Below, in pieces: positions 1 through 10,455 of a stretch of DNA of 64,000 nucleotides. The first letter of the stretch is position 1. Each line of letters starts with the position of its first letter. The notes below the pieces were generated by a model. That model had not been told where the DNA came from. It saw only the letters and a list, made by a program, of their open reading frames with translations, and searched no databases. Both the position numbers and the translations under genes were made by a program. The stretch is from Mangifera indica (taxonomy: Eukaryota > Streptophyta > Magnoliopsida > Sapindales > Anacardiaceae): positions 6,835,057 through 6,899,056 of the forward strand of contig NC_058143.1 of NCBI RefSeq assembly GCF_011075055.1. Reading direction: 5' to 3'.

Positions 1-299
1 GAGTTTTCAGTTTTGTGTGAGTATTAGGAAGTTGAAGTTTGAAACAGGTTTTGGTTTTTTAGGGTATTTGGGTGCTGTAATGGTCTTTGTAATGTTAGGG
101 TTATGCATTATACGTATATTTGAGTGGAAAAAAAAATTAACGTAGGGGTTTTGCATGTGTACTGTTAACATATTATTTAGGGTTGGGTTATATTTTGGTG
201 AGTATTCAATTATGTGTATGAGTATTAACTGCTTTTGTTGGGCTTATGTATGAGAACTTTCGGTGGCGTTGAGTTCTGTGTATGGGTTATATGTTCAGT

Positions 300-672
300 T
301 TCTGTGTGTGAGTTAGAGGATGATCAGTTTCTATGAGGGAGTTAGGGCATGATCAGTTTCTGTTTTAAGTATTATGTATCAGTTTCTGTGTATGAGTTAG
401 GGCATGATCAGTTTCTGTGTATGAGTTAGGGCATGATCAGTTTCTGTTTTAAGTATTATGTATCAGTTTCTGTGTATGAGTTAAGGCATGATCAGTTTCT
501 GTTTTAACAATTATGTATCAGTTTCTGTGTATGAGTTAGGGTATGATCAGTTTCTGTTTTAAGTATTATGTATCAGTTTCTGTGTATGAGTTAGGGCATG
601 ATCAGTTTCTGTTTTAACAATTATGTATCAGTTTCTATGTATGAGTTAGGGCATGATCAGTTTCTATTTCAT
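300..672. repeat. Minisatellite upstream of the MULE transposase
   Basis: Tandem array of units built from the phrases gatcagtttctgt, ttaagtattatgtatcag and gtgtatgagttagggcat. Units of about 42 and 86 bases alternate with small variants such as ttaacaattatg. It ends where the 308-base repeat begins. It is non-coding and lies in the 5' part of the MULE. Confidence 0.85.
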
Positions 673-1475
673 AATGATTAAACAATAATGTAGGATACTT
701 TCTGTCAAGTGCACACCCATTTGCATGCTGTTTTGAGTGATTCTGTATGAGTGATAGTCTTCTGTTTCTTTGCATACATGCTGATGAACAACAATGTTGC
801 ATACTGCCTTGTTTCTGTGCATGAGGAGTGTTGTTGTTGTGTCATTGGGTAAGTTGCATCATTGTTACATAAGCTGGGAAACCCGAGAGTGCAGTGCTAT
901 TGGCGCGAAAGAGAAGGTTGCAAAAAACTTTAATTTTCTCTGGTCTAACAAGGTTGTGTAACAGTGTTGCAAGTTGCAACAATGATTAAACAATAATGTA
1001 GGATACTTTCTGTCAAGTGCACACCCATTTGCATGTTGTTTTGAGTGATTCTGTATGAGTGATAGTCTTCTGTTTCTTTGCAAACATGCTGATGAACAAC
1101 AATGTTGCATACTGCCTTGTTTTTGTGCATGAGGAGTGTTGTTGTTGTGTCATTGGGTAAGTTGCATCATTGTTACATAAGTTGGGAAACCCGAGAGTGC
1201 AGTACTACTGGCGCGAAAGAGAAGGTTGCAAAAAACCTTAATTCTCTCTGGTCTAACAAGGCTGTGTAACAGTGTTGCAAGTTGCAACAATGATTAAACA
1301 ATAATGTAGGATACTTTCTGTCAAGTGCACACCCATTTGCATGCTGTTTTGAGTGATTCTGCATGAGTGATAGTCTTCTGTTTCTTTGCATACATGCTGA
1401 TGAACAACAATGTTACATACTGCCTTGTTTCTATGCATGAGGAGTGTTGTTGTTGTGTCATTGGGTAAGCTGGGA
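673..1475. repeat. 308-bp tandem repeat, about 2.6 copies
   Basis: Copies start at 673, 981 and 1289 with aatgattaaacaataatg, giving a constant period of 308. The first two are full length. The third stops or jumps near 1470, shortly before the transposase. Each full copy carries tggcgcgaaa (901-910 and 1209-1218), an E2F-like core. Minus-strand reading frames through the repeat are by-products of the repetition. Confidence 0.9.
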
Positions 1476-1545
1476 TAGTGTGTTTTCTGTGCCTTCAGTC
1501 TCAAATTAATTGTTATTCTTTTAACTAATTCTGTGTTTTGTTAGG

Positions 1546-3942
1546 ATGAGTTCTAGAAAGTTGTTCACTATTAAATTTGAAGCTTGTGGCATACCATCTG
1601 AAATAAGAAATATTGATCCAGAAGAGTGTAGCTTAATTGTGTTCATCAAGGATGTGAAGCAATGTATTGCAAATGAAAATGAGGAGGTGCAACTTTATCC
1701 AGGTGAGCAGATAAAAGTTGAAGCAAGATCAGCTAATGGAGAGGGTAATTACATCATTGCCAGTGATGAGGACATGATGTTTGTCTTTGAAGAGTATAGA
1801 AAAGTAGGTCAGCAAATTATTCAGATGTATGTTGAATTTATTCCAGTACAAAACAGATCTCTTCGGCCTCTACTACCTTCACACAGTCAACCCAACACCG
1901 AACCAACAGAACCTAACTCACCCAACACCCAACCAACAGAGCCTAACTCACCCAACACCCAACCAATAGAAAGTTCTGATGAGGGAGAAGAATTTACCCA
2001 GCATGATGATGACTTTCATTGGAGTGATGCATCACATGAAGATGAGACTGTTAGTCATGCCGAAGTTGAAATCAGGTCTGAATCTGTTGAGGATGATGAT
2101 GAGACACGAGGACTTAATTATAAATCTGACAATGGTGATGGGGAAAGTGATGAGGGAGAAGATGATGGTGCTACCAGATTAGCTAGGCATATGAAGGGAA
2201 AGGCTTTTAAGAAAGGTGCAGATGGGAAGATTTATTTTGAGGTTGGACATGTTTTTGACAGTGTTGAACATTTCAGGGGTGTGCTGAAAGATTACACGGT
2301 TGATCATGGGTTTGCTACAAAAAAGATATACAATGAGAAGAGAAGAATAAAGGTTGTGTGTAGATCAGAAGGCTGCCCATTCCATCTCTATGTAGCTCTG
2401 ATGGTAGATGGTCAATCCTACCAAATACGTCAGTACGAGCATACGCACACATGCCTCAGGGTTCATGATAACCCAGCTGCAAGTGCATCATGGGTAGTTG
2501 AGAAATTTGGCAGGTTTATAAGGTCACAAGAAGGCAGTAGCATTAAGCCTCTAGCTTCTCAGTTGGAGCAGGAGCATTTTTTAAAGATAAATCATAGAAA
2601 ATTGTATAGGGCTAAGAAAATTGCCACTGGTTTGTCAGCAAAGGAGCATGCAGAGTCGTATAACTGGCTGTTTAAATATTGTCATATTGTGTTGATGACC
2701 AATGCAGGATCAAAAGCTGCCCTAAAGGTAATTAGGGATGAAATTCCCTTGACACCGCGTTTTCATCGCTTTTTTCTAAGTTTTGCTGCACAGAAGAAAG
2801 GCTTTTTAGAGGGTTGTCATCGTTTTATAGGGGTTGATGGATGCCATCTGAAGGGGCATTTTGGGGGAGTCCTGCTGTCTGCTGTAGCGATTGATGCGAA
2901 CAGTGGGATATTCCCATTGGCAATCTGTGTTTGTGAAGTAGAAAACAATGATAGTTGGGGTTACTTCCTGGGGATGTTGAAAGAATTCATGGGTGATGTC
3001 TTGCCTATCACTTTCATGAGTGATAGGCAAAAGGGAATAATACATGTCTTGCAAACTCAGTGGCCTAATGCAAAGAGTAGATTTTGTGCAAGACATGTAT
3101 ATGCGAATTTCAGGAAAACTTTCCCTGGGGTACATCTTCGAAATCTATTTTGGGTTATTTCTAGAGCATCAAATAAAGTGGATTTTCATGAGGCATTAAA
3201 TAAAATGAAGGCAGTGGATGAAACTGCTTACAAGTGGGTAATTGACAATGAGCCAGATCAATGGTCTAGATTTGGCTTTGACACTGAAGCCAAATCTGAC
3301 CATATCACAAATAATATGTCTGAAACATTTAATAGTTGGCTTGGAGAAGGTCGGGAGCTGCCTATTCTCAGTTTGTTGGAGTTGTATCGAAGAAGAATAA
3401 TGAAGAGACTTTATAGTAGGCTGAAGGCAGGGACTGAATGGGTCACTCCATTGCCCCCACTTGTTGTTAAAAAATTGAACAAAAGTATCGAGACAGCTCA
3501 AAATGTCTCTATTTCATATGCTGGACTACAAGAGTTCGAGGTGATTGATATGAATGGTATTCCAAGCAGAACATACACCTTGAATTTGGACAAAAGAATC
3601 TGTGATTGTGGGATGTGGCAGCTGTCTGGGATTCCCTGCCAACATGCAATCTGCTCAATATTGCACATGAACTTCCCTACCATTGATAAGTTTGTAGATG
3701 ACAGGTTACAAATTTCAGCATATATGAGAACGTATGCTGAAATTATTCATCCTATTCCAGACAAGAGAACCTGGCCAGAGGAATGTGAAGATAAGCTGCA
3801 GCCACCTGTTAGGCATGGCAAAGTTGGCAGGCCCAGAAAGGCTAGGAGGAAAGACCCCACTGAAGAGAGAAAAAGAAAACCTGTGTCTACACTTAGGTGT
3901 AGTCACTGCCATGAATTGGGGCACAACAAAAGGTCCTGCTAA
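1546..3942 (+). CDS. MuDR-family (MULE) transposase, apparently intact
   Basis: Transposase that would bind the element ends and catalyse cut-and-paste transposition in the nucleus. The single uninterrupted frame has 798 residues. Domains in order: an N-terminal PB1-like segment (about 1-105); an acidic Pro/Asn/Thr-rich linker with tandem PNTQPTEPNS units (about 118-215); the MuDR DNA-binding domain (about 225-320); the MULE DDE domain with D431 in GVDGCHLKG, D493 in FMSDRQKG and a plausible E549; a SWIM zinc finger with C686, C688, C698 and H700; a basic AT-hook-like GRPRK stretch; and a CCHC knuckle C785, C788, H793, C798. The TAA stop directly follows the last knuckle cysteine. The frame stays open beyond it through another GRPKK motif, so the stop may be a recent CAA-to-TAA change or an alternative end. 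ATG 1546 starts the conserved N-terminal domain. All domains intact suggests recent activity. Confidence 0.92.
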   Translation: MSSRKLFTIKFEACGIPSEIRNIDPEECSLIVFIKDVKQCIANENEEVQLYPGEQIKVEARSANGEGNYIIASDEDMMFVFEEYRKVGQQIIQMYVEFIPVQNRSLRPLLPSHSQPNTEPTEPNSPNTQPTEPNSPNTQPIESSDEGEEFTQHDDDFHWSDASHEDETVSHAEVEIRSESVEDDDETRGLNYKSDNGDGESDEGEDDGATRLARHMKGKAFKKGADGKIYFEVGHVFDSVEHFRGVLKDYTVDHGFATKKIYNEKRRIKVVCRSEGCPFHLYVALMVDGQSYQIRQYEHTHTCLRVHDNPAASASWVVEKFGRFIRSQEGSSIKPLASQLEQEHFLKINHRKLYRAKKIATGLSAKEHAESYNWLFKYCHIVLMTNAGSKAALKVIRDEIPLTPRFHRFFLSFAAQKKGFLEGCHRFIGVDGCHLKGHFGGVLLSAVAIDANSGIFPLAICVCEVENNDSWGYFLGMLKEFMGDVLPITFMSDRQKGIIHVLQTQWPNAKSRFCARHVYANFRKTFPGVHLRNLFWVISRASNKVDFHEALNKMKAVDETAYKWVIDNEPDQWSRFGFDTEAKSDHITNNMSETFNSWLGEGRELPILSLLELYRRRIMKRLYSRLKAGTEWVTPLPPLVVKKLNKSIETAQNVSISYAGLQEFEVIDMNGIPSRTYTLNLDKRICDCGMWQLSGIPCQHAICSILHMNFPTIDKFVDDRLQISAYMRTYAEIIHPIPDKRTWPEECEDKLQPPVRHGKVGRPRKARRKDPTEERKRKPVSTLRCSHCHELGHNKRSC

Positions 3943-4159
3943 TACAATCCAAACAATGCAGGAAGACCCAAAAAAAATGTATTGCTTCTGTTTATATGTT
4001 AGCATTCTGTTTGCTACTGTTTTTTCTATTTTATTAAACCTACTCATTTTTTCCCCCTTATATCAGAGAAGAACAATCCCAACCATGGAAAGCCAGTCAG
4101 CTAAAAGTCAGTTTGGTTCATCTTCTTCCTCACAGCATCCAGAGTCACAGATGCAATGA
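3943..4159 (+). other. Possible lost C-terminal extension of the MULE transposase
   Basis: After the stop at 3940-3942 the same frame continues with YNPNNAGRPKK. A plausible intron follows, with acceptor tatatcag near 4066, then a Ser/Gln-rich frame ending at TGA 4157-4159 with residues SSSSSQHPESQMQ. MULE proteins often end in such a tail. This is inference; no transcript supports it. Confidence 0.35.
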
Positions 4160-4329
4160 AACTGGGGATTTCCCTTATATAAATTTTTTGGATAATTGCT
4201 CAATTGCTCACTTAAACATTTTTTGGATAATTTTTTGGTTCATCTTCTTCCTCACAGCATGTAAATTTTTTCTATAGCTCAGTGAAATGTTCTCTGCATG
4301 TAAATTCTTTGGATAGCTCAGTGAAATGT

Positions 4330-4520
4330 TCACTGTAAGTATTCTGTGTATTCTGTGTTAATTTATGAATTAGTGCATATGAGGAGTATTCTGTGTGTTG
4401 ACAGTGTTGATATGAGGAGTATTCTGTGTTGACAGTGTTGAGAGTGTTAATTTATGAATTAGTGCTTATGAGGAGTATTCTGTGTGTTGACAGTGTTGAT
4501 ATGAGGAGTATTCTGGGTTG
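4330..4520. repeat. Tandem repeat downstream of the MULE transposase
   Basis: Repeats of tatgaggagtattctgtg followed by ttgacagtgttga, with longer units that also include tttatgaattagtgc. At least four copies of the short phrase are visible. It is non-coding and lies in the MULE 3' part. Confidence 0.8.
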
Positions 4521-4529
4521 ACAGTGTTG

Positions 4530-4830
4530 ATTTATGAATCAAAATGGTCTGTTATTGCATGCATTCCAGTACACAGCTATTTGCATCAAAATGGTCTGTT
4601 ATTGCATGCATTCCAGTACACAGCTATTTGGATTTATGAATCAAAATGGTCTGTTATTACATGCATTCCAGTACACAGCTATTTGCATTTCCAGGTTTCC
4701 AAGCAGGCCAGTATTAAGCAATGTATTACACAACTCTTTGAAGTATATTTATGAATCAAAATGATTTGCATTTTCAGGTTTCTAAGCAGGCCAGTATTAA
4801 GCAATGTATTACACAACTCTTTGCATTTCA
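4530..4830. repeat. Tandem and direct repeats in the MULE 3' part
   Basis: Three copies of a unit beginning atcaaaatggtctgttatt and containing gcattccagtacacagctat are followed by two copies of a second unit with aagcaggccagtattaagca. Short frames here arise from the repetition and are not genes. Confidence 0.85.
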
Positions 4831-5039
4831 TCACTTTCATAATCAAAGGTAGTTCCAACCGAAAATCTGTAATTCAAACTGAAATGATGCATTGTTTTCA
4901 GGCCATGGAAATTGCTTGTTAAATTATGGAATATGAAAAATTGGTAATTGAGAGCTCATTTTGGTCTTTTTATTTAAGGGTTTTTAGGTCATTTTAGTGA
5001 AAAGGGTAATTATGTCATTTGGCATGCAGGACATTTTTG

Positions 5040-5196
5040 TCATTTCAATTGAAAAGGGTAAAACAGTCATTTACCCTTTTTTCTGACGGAAACTGTTAAA
5101 GTTAACCACTGATGGGTGGGCTTTTGGTGTTTTCATAGTTAACGGGTGGGTATTTGAGAAAACATCAAACCTTGGGTGGGAAATAGTCGTTTGGCC
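5040..5196. repeat. MULE terminal inverted repeat (right end)
   Basis: Read on the minus strand it begins ggccaaacgactatttccca, then continues ccaaggtttgatgttttctc and cacccgttaactatg. The same phrases occur at 49384-49500 and in degraded form at 48639-48730. This recurrence defines a MULE terminus family. Confidence 0.8.
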
Positions 5197-5205
5197 TATA
5201 TAATA

Positions 5206-6080
5206 TGGCAAACCGATCCGATAAAGACCTACGGAGGCATGACTCAAAGGGTCTTGGGTCATGCCCAATCCTTTCCATTTTGTGGGTCGACTTAGCCATC
5301 ATAGCCTGCCTCTGATAGGCCTTGGCACGACACAATCTATAAGCACAACAATTAGGGTTGAATTCAGCCTGAAACAAGCCGCTGATATGTCTAGAAAGGT
5401 GTGACAAGTAAGCTTCACTCTTCAATTTCTACTCTTATATATTATTTTGATGATGTATATGAAGAAAACTACAAAGGGAGAACCCTTACAGCCTTCATAG
5501 AGTAAAGACATGCCAATTATATTATAAATTTGAATCCTTGTCCCACCCTATCCAATATTGGGTAAGGATTCCCAAAATAAACGAATACAAGGATGGAGAC
5601 TAAAAAAATCCCTATAAATGGAGATAGTAATAGATATTTTCTTGCCCTATAAAAGCACCATCCCTATATATTTCCCATATATTCAACCCAAAAAAATTGG
5701 ATTTCAGTTTAATAATTACTTTGGATTTTTAATCAATTTTTTAATTTAAAAATGTGATTCATTAAAGTAAGACCTTTTATATTGTAAAGAGACTTCGTGA
5801 ACAAAGTGAAAATCAGATTTAAGTTTTCTTTACTTTATATACAAAGGGCATATGTGTCACTTTCATATTCTGTATATAAGTCATCACAATACTTGGGAGA
5901 TCATTTTGGTGAGAGATTGAGGAGTTGGATTGCATCATTTAAAGTGAGAATGGTTATTTGGCCCAATTTCTTCTCTTTTGTTTTATAATTTATGAAAATG
6001 ACCATTCTACCCTTTTATTGTTAAAGTTTGAGTAATATTGTCAAATTTTGGATGTGTTTGTTATTTTATAAAACTCTTTG
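5206..6080. other. No gene recognised; repeat-like intergenic sequence
   Basis: AT-rich sequence after the MULE end. A GC-richer patch at 5206-5400 looks like old transposon sequence but was not assigned. No reading frame resembles a known protein. Confidence 0.5.
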
Positions 6081-6092
6081 GTGCAATATATC

Positions 6093-6260
6093 TAGAAGTG
6101 TGCATAGTTTGATTTGGTCCAATTTATGAATATTTCAAATCAAACATATAAAAATAGTTTGAAAATATCTCAAACCAACCCAAACCAAACATTTTATGCT
6201 TCAAACCAAGCCAAACTGAAAAATTACAGTTTGAATTAGCTTGGTTTGTGTTTAGACCTA
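6093..6260. repeat. Degenerate MITE-like sequence
   Basis: Contains gtgtgcatagtttgatttgg and repeated caaaccaa and tttgaaa phrases in both orientations. This is the composition of plant non-autonomous DNA elements of the 'gtgtgca...ggtttgg' kind. No target duplication was found. Confidence 0.35.
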
Positions 6261-6389
6261 AAATTTTGTGTGTTTTATCAAGGATTTGAAAAACTAACTG
6301 GACTGGTCAATTCACTTGGTTAAACCAAAAATCAACCCTCAATTTGGCTTAATATATATGTAATGGTGACTAAGTATGAATCATGGCTC

Positions 6390-7362
6390 TTATATTTATT
6401 TGTTCACTTAAGATGATGATATGTTGATTGCTATTAGATTTTGGATGATGTTTGTCACCTTAAGTCTTTGTTAAGTCAAGAATTTGATTTGAAAAATTTA
6501 GGTGTTGTAAAGTAAATTCTTTGCATGGAGATTAATGTGTATAGGAAAAATAGAAAGTTACAGCTCTCATAGAAGAAATATAATGAGAAAGTATTGAAGA
6601 GATTTGGTATGGACAAAATTAAGCTAGTCAGTACTCTATTGGCTGATCATTTTGAGTTGGCTTGTTAATAGAGCCCAGGCATAGATCATGAGGTGCAATT
6701 CATGTCAAAGGTTTTGACTATGATAACAGTCATGTGTTAGATGTATGTTATAGCTTGCATATGCTAAATTTAACACACGTAGTTAGTGTGCTCAGCAAGT
6801 TTATCATTAATCTAGGAAAAGAACATTGACAAGTAGTTAAAAGGATTCTCTTATACTTGAAAAGTATAACTATTTAAGGGATTTGTTTTGTCACAATTAA
6901 TACTTTAGTCTTTGTACTTGCTTATTTAGATTTGAATAATTTTGGAGATATGGATGATAGGAAGTCCATTGTGGGCTATATATTTACATTAGCAAATGGT
7001 TTGTTTTGTTGGAGATCTACTTTGTAGAGTGTAATAGCATTATCCGCCATTGAGGCTAAATACATGACAATAACAAATAGGCAACAGAAGCATTATGTTT
7101 TAAAGGGTTGATGTTAGACATTGGATTTGATCAATAGATCCTTAGTTTATATTGTGATGGTCAAAGTGTCATAGAAACGTTAAGGAATCAAGTGTACATG
7201 CTTGAACCAAACATGTTGTTGCGTGTTATCACAAGGTTTAAGAGTTAATTTCATCAGGTGAGATTTTGTTGGTAAATGTGCACACAAAAGAGAATGCAAT
7301 GGATATGTTGACAAAGGTGTTGCTATTGGAGAAGGTTAAACATTGTTTGGACTTGCTCTAAG
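6390..7362 (+). pseudogene. Ty1-copia RT/RNase H fragment, decayed
   Basis: Broken plus-strand reading frames match the C-terminal part of a copia polyprotein. A degraded YVDDM-type RT start at 6410 is followed by the connection region, an RNase H segment (7020-7090, around the SAIEAKY-type motif), and the 'adhvltK'-type tail near 7290. There are many stops and frameshifts. Gag, protease and integrase are missing, so this is a 5'-truncated relic. A purine-rich tract and a likely 3' LTR follow. Confidence 0.7.
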
Positions 7363-7458
7363 TCATTACTTGCTAAGTAGTAATGGGATTAGAGATATAA
7401 ATGGAAGTGCTAGTGTTTTCAGGATTGATGAAGTCTTCTAAGGGAGTGAATATTCGTT

Positions 7459-8139
7459 AAGGTGGAGATTGTTAAAATGTGGCTCATATTCAAATAACAA
7501 TTCACCTAAAGTTCAAGGATTAATGGAACAAGCATTACATCATAGCTGAACAAGGATTCCAAATGACAAAGTGGAAAAGCATATTTGTTCCAAGCTTGAA
7601 ACAATTATTTCCAGGTATCATAGAAAAGTATTAAAATCTAGAGATTTTGTCATTGCTGGTTTTAGAAGCATTGTGGTTGTTCCAAAGAGGAATAGGTTGT
7701 TGCAATAGTTAACCCATTAGTTGATCCAGGCATGAAGTTTTGCAGGAAAGAGAACGAGAATGGAAACAAGCTCATACCATGCAAAATGAGCAAGCTAGAA
7801 GTGTGGATCAAACGTTCCACTTTGAAATGCCCATACTGTTAGACAAGATTGAAGAATTTGAATAAGGGTAAAATTGTATTTTGGGTTCTACTATATAAGA
7901 GAAACTCTAGTTTATATAATATAACAAATTTAGATATATATTCTTTAGAGTAAATAAAAGAATGATGGCTCCATGTATGTAGGAACATTGCCAAACCACG
8001 TATAAATTTGTGCATCTTGGTTTGATTACTTCTGCCATAAATTTTCTCTTTAGTTATTGTATTATTTAATTCAAGTCTCTTCCAAAGCTTAAAAAGGATT
8101 TCAAAACAAAATAGTCTCACTAAATCATTAAATTTGACA
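7459..8139 (+). repeat. Polypurine tract and putative 3' LTR of the decayed copia
   Basis: The tract aaggtggagatt at 7459-7470 is typical just before a copia 3' LTR. An LTR would start at tgttaaaatg (7470) and may end at tttgaca (8139). A TATA-like tatataagag lies near 7892. There is no second LTR and no target duplication, so the right boundary is tentative. Confidence 0.45.
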
Positions 8140-8204
8140 TGGTGAGAGATCATTTGTTAATAGATGCCGGAAATATATTTGGTTTATAAATATGAAGATC
8201 AAAG

Positions 8205-8575
8205 CCCATTGACTTGTATTAAGGTTCAACATTTCACACTTATATACCATTCACTTATATTGTATTTATTAGATGTGAAACTTTTAGTCTTCAACACCCT
8301 CTTAACCATCATCGATTGTTGGTCCGTTGTTTAGTAGGTCTGTTTTTGGATGGGTGTCTTGTTACTTATATTCAGGAACACTTTAAGTTGATAAGTTTAC
8401 CATTTGGTTTGTACTTTGATATAATATCGAAATATATTGAGTCTATAGGTATGAAGAATGAAATACATATTATACAAAACCAATTTACTTGTGTTAAAAT
8501 TCAATACCTCACACTTATATACCACTCACTTATATTGTATTTATTAAATGTGAGACTTTTAGTCTCAAAAAACAT
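8205..8575. repeat. Degenerate direct duplication of ~100 bp
   Basis: Two related stretches, about 8205-8300 and 8475-8575, share cacttatataccattcactt, tattgtatttatta and gtgaaacttttagtct with scattered substitutions. The frame that runs across them (8316-8699) has no recognisable protein. Confidence 0.6.
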
Positions 8576-8599
8576 GGATGTGGTTTTGAAGAGCAAAAC

Positions 8600-9107
8600 C
8601 ATCATATGTATGGCACCAAAATCGATATTATTGAAACTCAATAGCCAAAACACACTATCTGTCTCTCAGTTGTATCTTCAAGACGAGGTACACAGATAGA
8701 ACAGACAGAGGAAGAAAGGTATACTTAAAGTAATGTAAAACCGAGAGAGAAGATTAAAGCAAAAACAATGTTTTCATTGTTATAGGTTTTTTTTTTTTCT
8801 TTTCATTTTTCATTTGTATTTTATTTCTACAAGCCCAAAAACGAAATCCCACACATACCGAAAGTAGAAACCTAGTGTTAGTAGCATATAAATACACAAA
8901 AAGAGTTAATACAAGCTGAATGTTGAGATAAATCTCATTGATTCTCCTCAAATCTACGCTATACCATCCAAGCTACATTTGTTGGAATTTTTGGTCAAGT
9001 TTGATCTTGTTTCTTGCAGTTTATGTTCAATTATGTTGACGTGGAAATGGGTTTCGAATGATTTGGTGTTTAATTATGGTTTTATTGGTGTAAATACAAA
9101 GAACAAT
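8600..9107. other. No gene recognised
   Basis: AT-rich sequence with a long T run at 8791. No domain, repeat boundary or RNA gene could be supported. Confidence 0.5.
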
Positions 9108-9270
9108 GTTATATGTGTACATTTTTTTATATATAATTTGGATACGTAGATGATGTATAATCATGTTATTGAATATTGTTTTATCTTTAATTTAAAATAA
9201 CCTAATCATAATATGATATATTATTTATATACTTAAATTATATACCAAAAATATGTATACATGATTTTAT
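9105..9270. mobile_element. MITE, family shared with 41355, 53790 and 63220
   Basis: Core phrases attgaatattgttttatctt, taatttaaaata and cctaatcata are flanked by inverted gtgtaca-like ends. The same core is found at 41355-41505, 53790-53910 and 63220-63370. Non-autonomous and palindromic; superfamily not determined. Confidence 0.65.
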
Positions 9271-9597
9271 TAAAATGGAGTTGGGATTTTGGTTTTAACA
9301 ACTGATTTAATTTTGTGTGAAGTGCTGGTTTCTATTTTAGTGCATTTTTTGTGTTTTGAGTCGGGCTTTTCAGTCAAGGTCCAAGTTTGAATTTCAATTT
9401 GTATTTAGTTAGAAAAGTAGTTGTTTTTTAGCTATTAGGGGTATATACAATTCAATTTAATATGAATTGAGAGTTTTTTCAAATTAAACCAAATAAATTA
9501 TTGAAAATTTTTCGAATCAAATTAAATTATTTTAAATTTTAAACCAAATCAAACTGAAAAAATACAGTTTGATTCGATTTAGATTACAGTTTAAATT

Positions 9598-9620
9598 ATA
9601 GTTATCAGTATCCTATGATA

Positions 9621-9706
<86 letters not shown>

Positions 9707-9988
9707 TATAATACGATATAATATAAGTAAAAAACGATACGTCTCTTAAGTTGTATCAAATTAATACGATACAGTAAACGTATCGTACAATAAACTATAT
9801 ATTACCACTACGAATTGATACACTTTTTTAAGAGAAAATTGTAATACAGTTAGGGTGTATATGAAATTTTTTAAATGTAAAGGGTATTTATAATATTTCT
9901 TAAAATAATAACATGTCAATTATAATATTTTATTTTTTTATTTTTTAAAAAACATATTATACAATACGATACACGATTCAACTACCAT
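9598..9988. mobile_element. Possible nested MITE with gtatcgta palindromes
   Basis: Left tagttatcagtatcctat and right (reverse complement) tagttgaatcgtgtatcg are similar inverted ends. Between them tacgatac or its complement occurs repeatedly (about 9701-9721, 9731, 9762, 9777, 9962). No target duplication was recognised. Confidence 0.4.
9623..9704. repeat. (AT)n microsatellite
   Basis: About 80 bases of uninterrupted AT dinucleotides, bounded by tact on the left and cgtataatacg on the right. Confidence 0.95.
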
Positions 9989-10017
9989 GATTTCAACATT
10001 TTAAAATCATTTATTTC

Positions 10018-10020
<3 letters not shown>

Positions 10021-10068
<48 letters not shown>
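10021..10068. repeat. (AT)n microsatellite
   Basis: Uninterrupted AT dinucleotide run in the same hAT-like element. A shorter run follows at 10137-10165. Confidence 0.95.
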
Positions 10069-10072
<4 letters not shown>

Positions 10073-10133
10073 TAATAAAATTAACTGAATTATAGTTTTT
10101 TAAAACATAATATACATGTGTAAAATAAGTATG

Positions 10134-10168
<35 letters not shown>

Positions 10169-10455
10169 ATACATGTAAAGAAAATGAAAAAATAAAAATG
10201 AAAAAAAGCAAGTTATACTCTTAGTTGTTTATTAGATAATTATGTCAAACATGATGTTATATATGTATTTTAAAAAATACGATTTACAGTTTACTTTGAT
10301 TTGAAAATCACCTAAATTAAAACTCAAATTGAAAAAAACATTTTGAAAATTTTTTAACTCAAATAAAACCATTTTACAAATTAAACAATAATTCTTAAGT
10401 AATTTAATTTAATTTTACAATTTTAATCGAATTATACACACCTCCAATAGCTATT

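Larger units (their letters stand above)
1..5196 (+). mobile_element. MuDR-like (MULE) transposon, left end outside window
   Basis: A MULE whose transposase gene (1546-3942) is flanked by internal tandem repeats. The right terminus is placed at 5196 because the last ~100 bases recur in inverted orientation as another element end at 49384-49500, beginning with ggccaaacgactatttccca read inward. The 9 bases after the end, tatataata, are a candidate target duplication, but the left end lies before base 1, so this cannot be tested. The 5' and 3' non-coding parts are unusually rich in direct repeats. Confidence 0.8.
9437..10447. mobile_element. hAT-like non-autonomous element with 8-bp duplication
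   Basis: The termini are imperfect inverted repeats: left aggggtatatacaattcaat, right (reverse complement) ttggaggtgtgtataattcg. The flanking 8-mer tagctatt is present at 9429-9436 and again at 10448-10455, as expected for a hAT target-site duplication. The interior has no coding capacity. It holds two long AT microsatellites and a cluster of gtatcgta-type palindromes that may be a second, nested MITE. Confidence 0.7.

Noticed and set aside
300..672. Regularly spaced repeats that could suggest a CRISPR array
   Set aside because: Units are contiguous with no unique spacers, in a plant nuclear transposon. It is a minisatellite.
865..1504. Several minus-strand frames of 61-83 codons upstream of the MULE transposase
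   Set aside because: They repeat with the 308-bp tandem units and are an effect of the repetition, with no recognisable domain.
7839..8153. 104-codon minus-strand frame
   Set aside because: Lies antisense in a putative copia LTR and matches nothing recognisable.
8316..8699. 127-codon plus-strand frame
   Set aside because: Crosses a degenerate direct repeat, has no recognisable domain and no plausible promoter or splice support.
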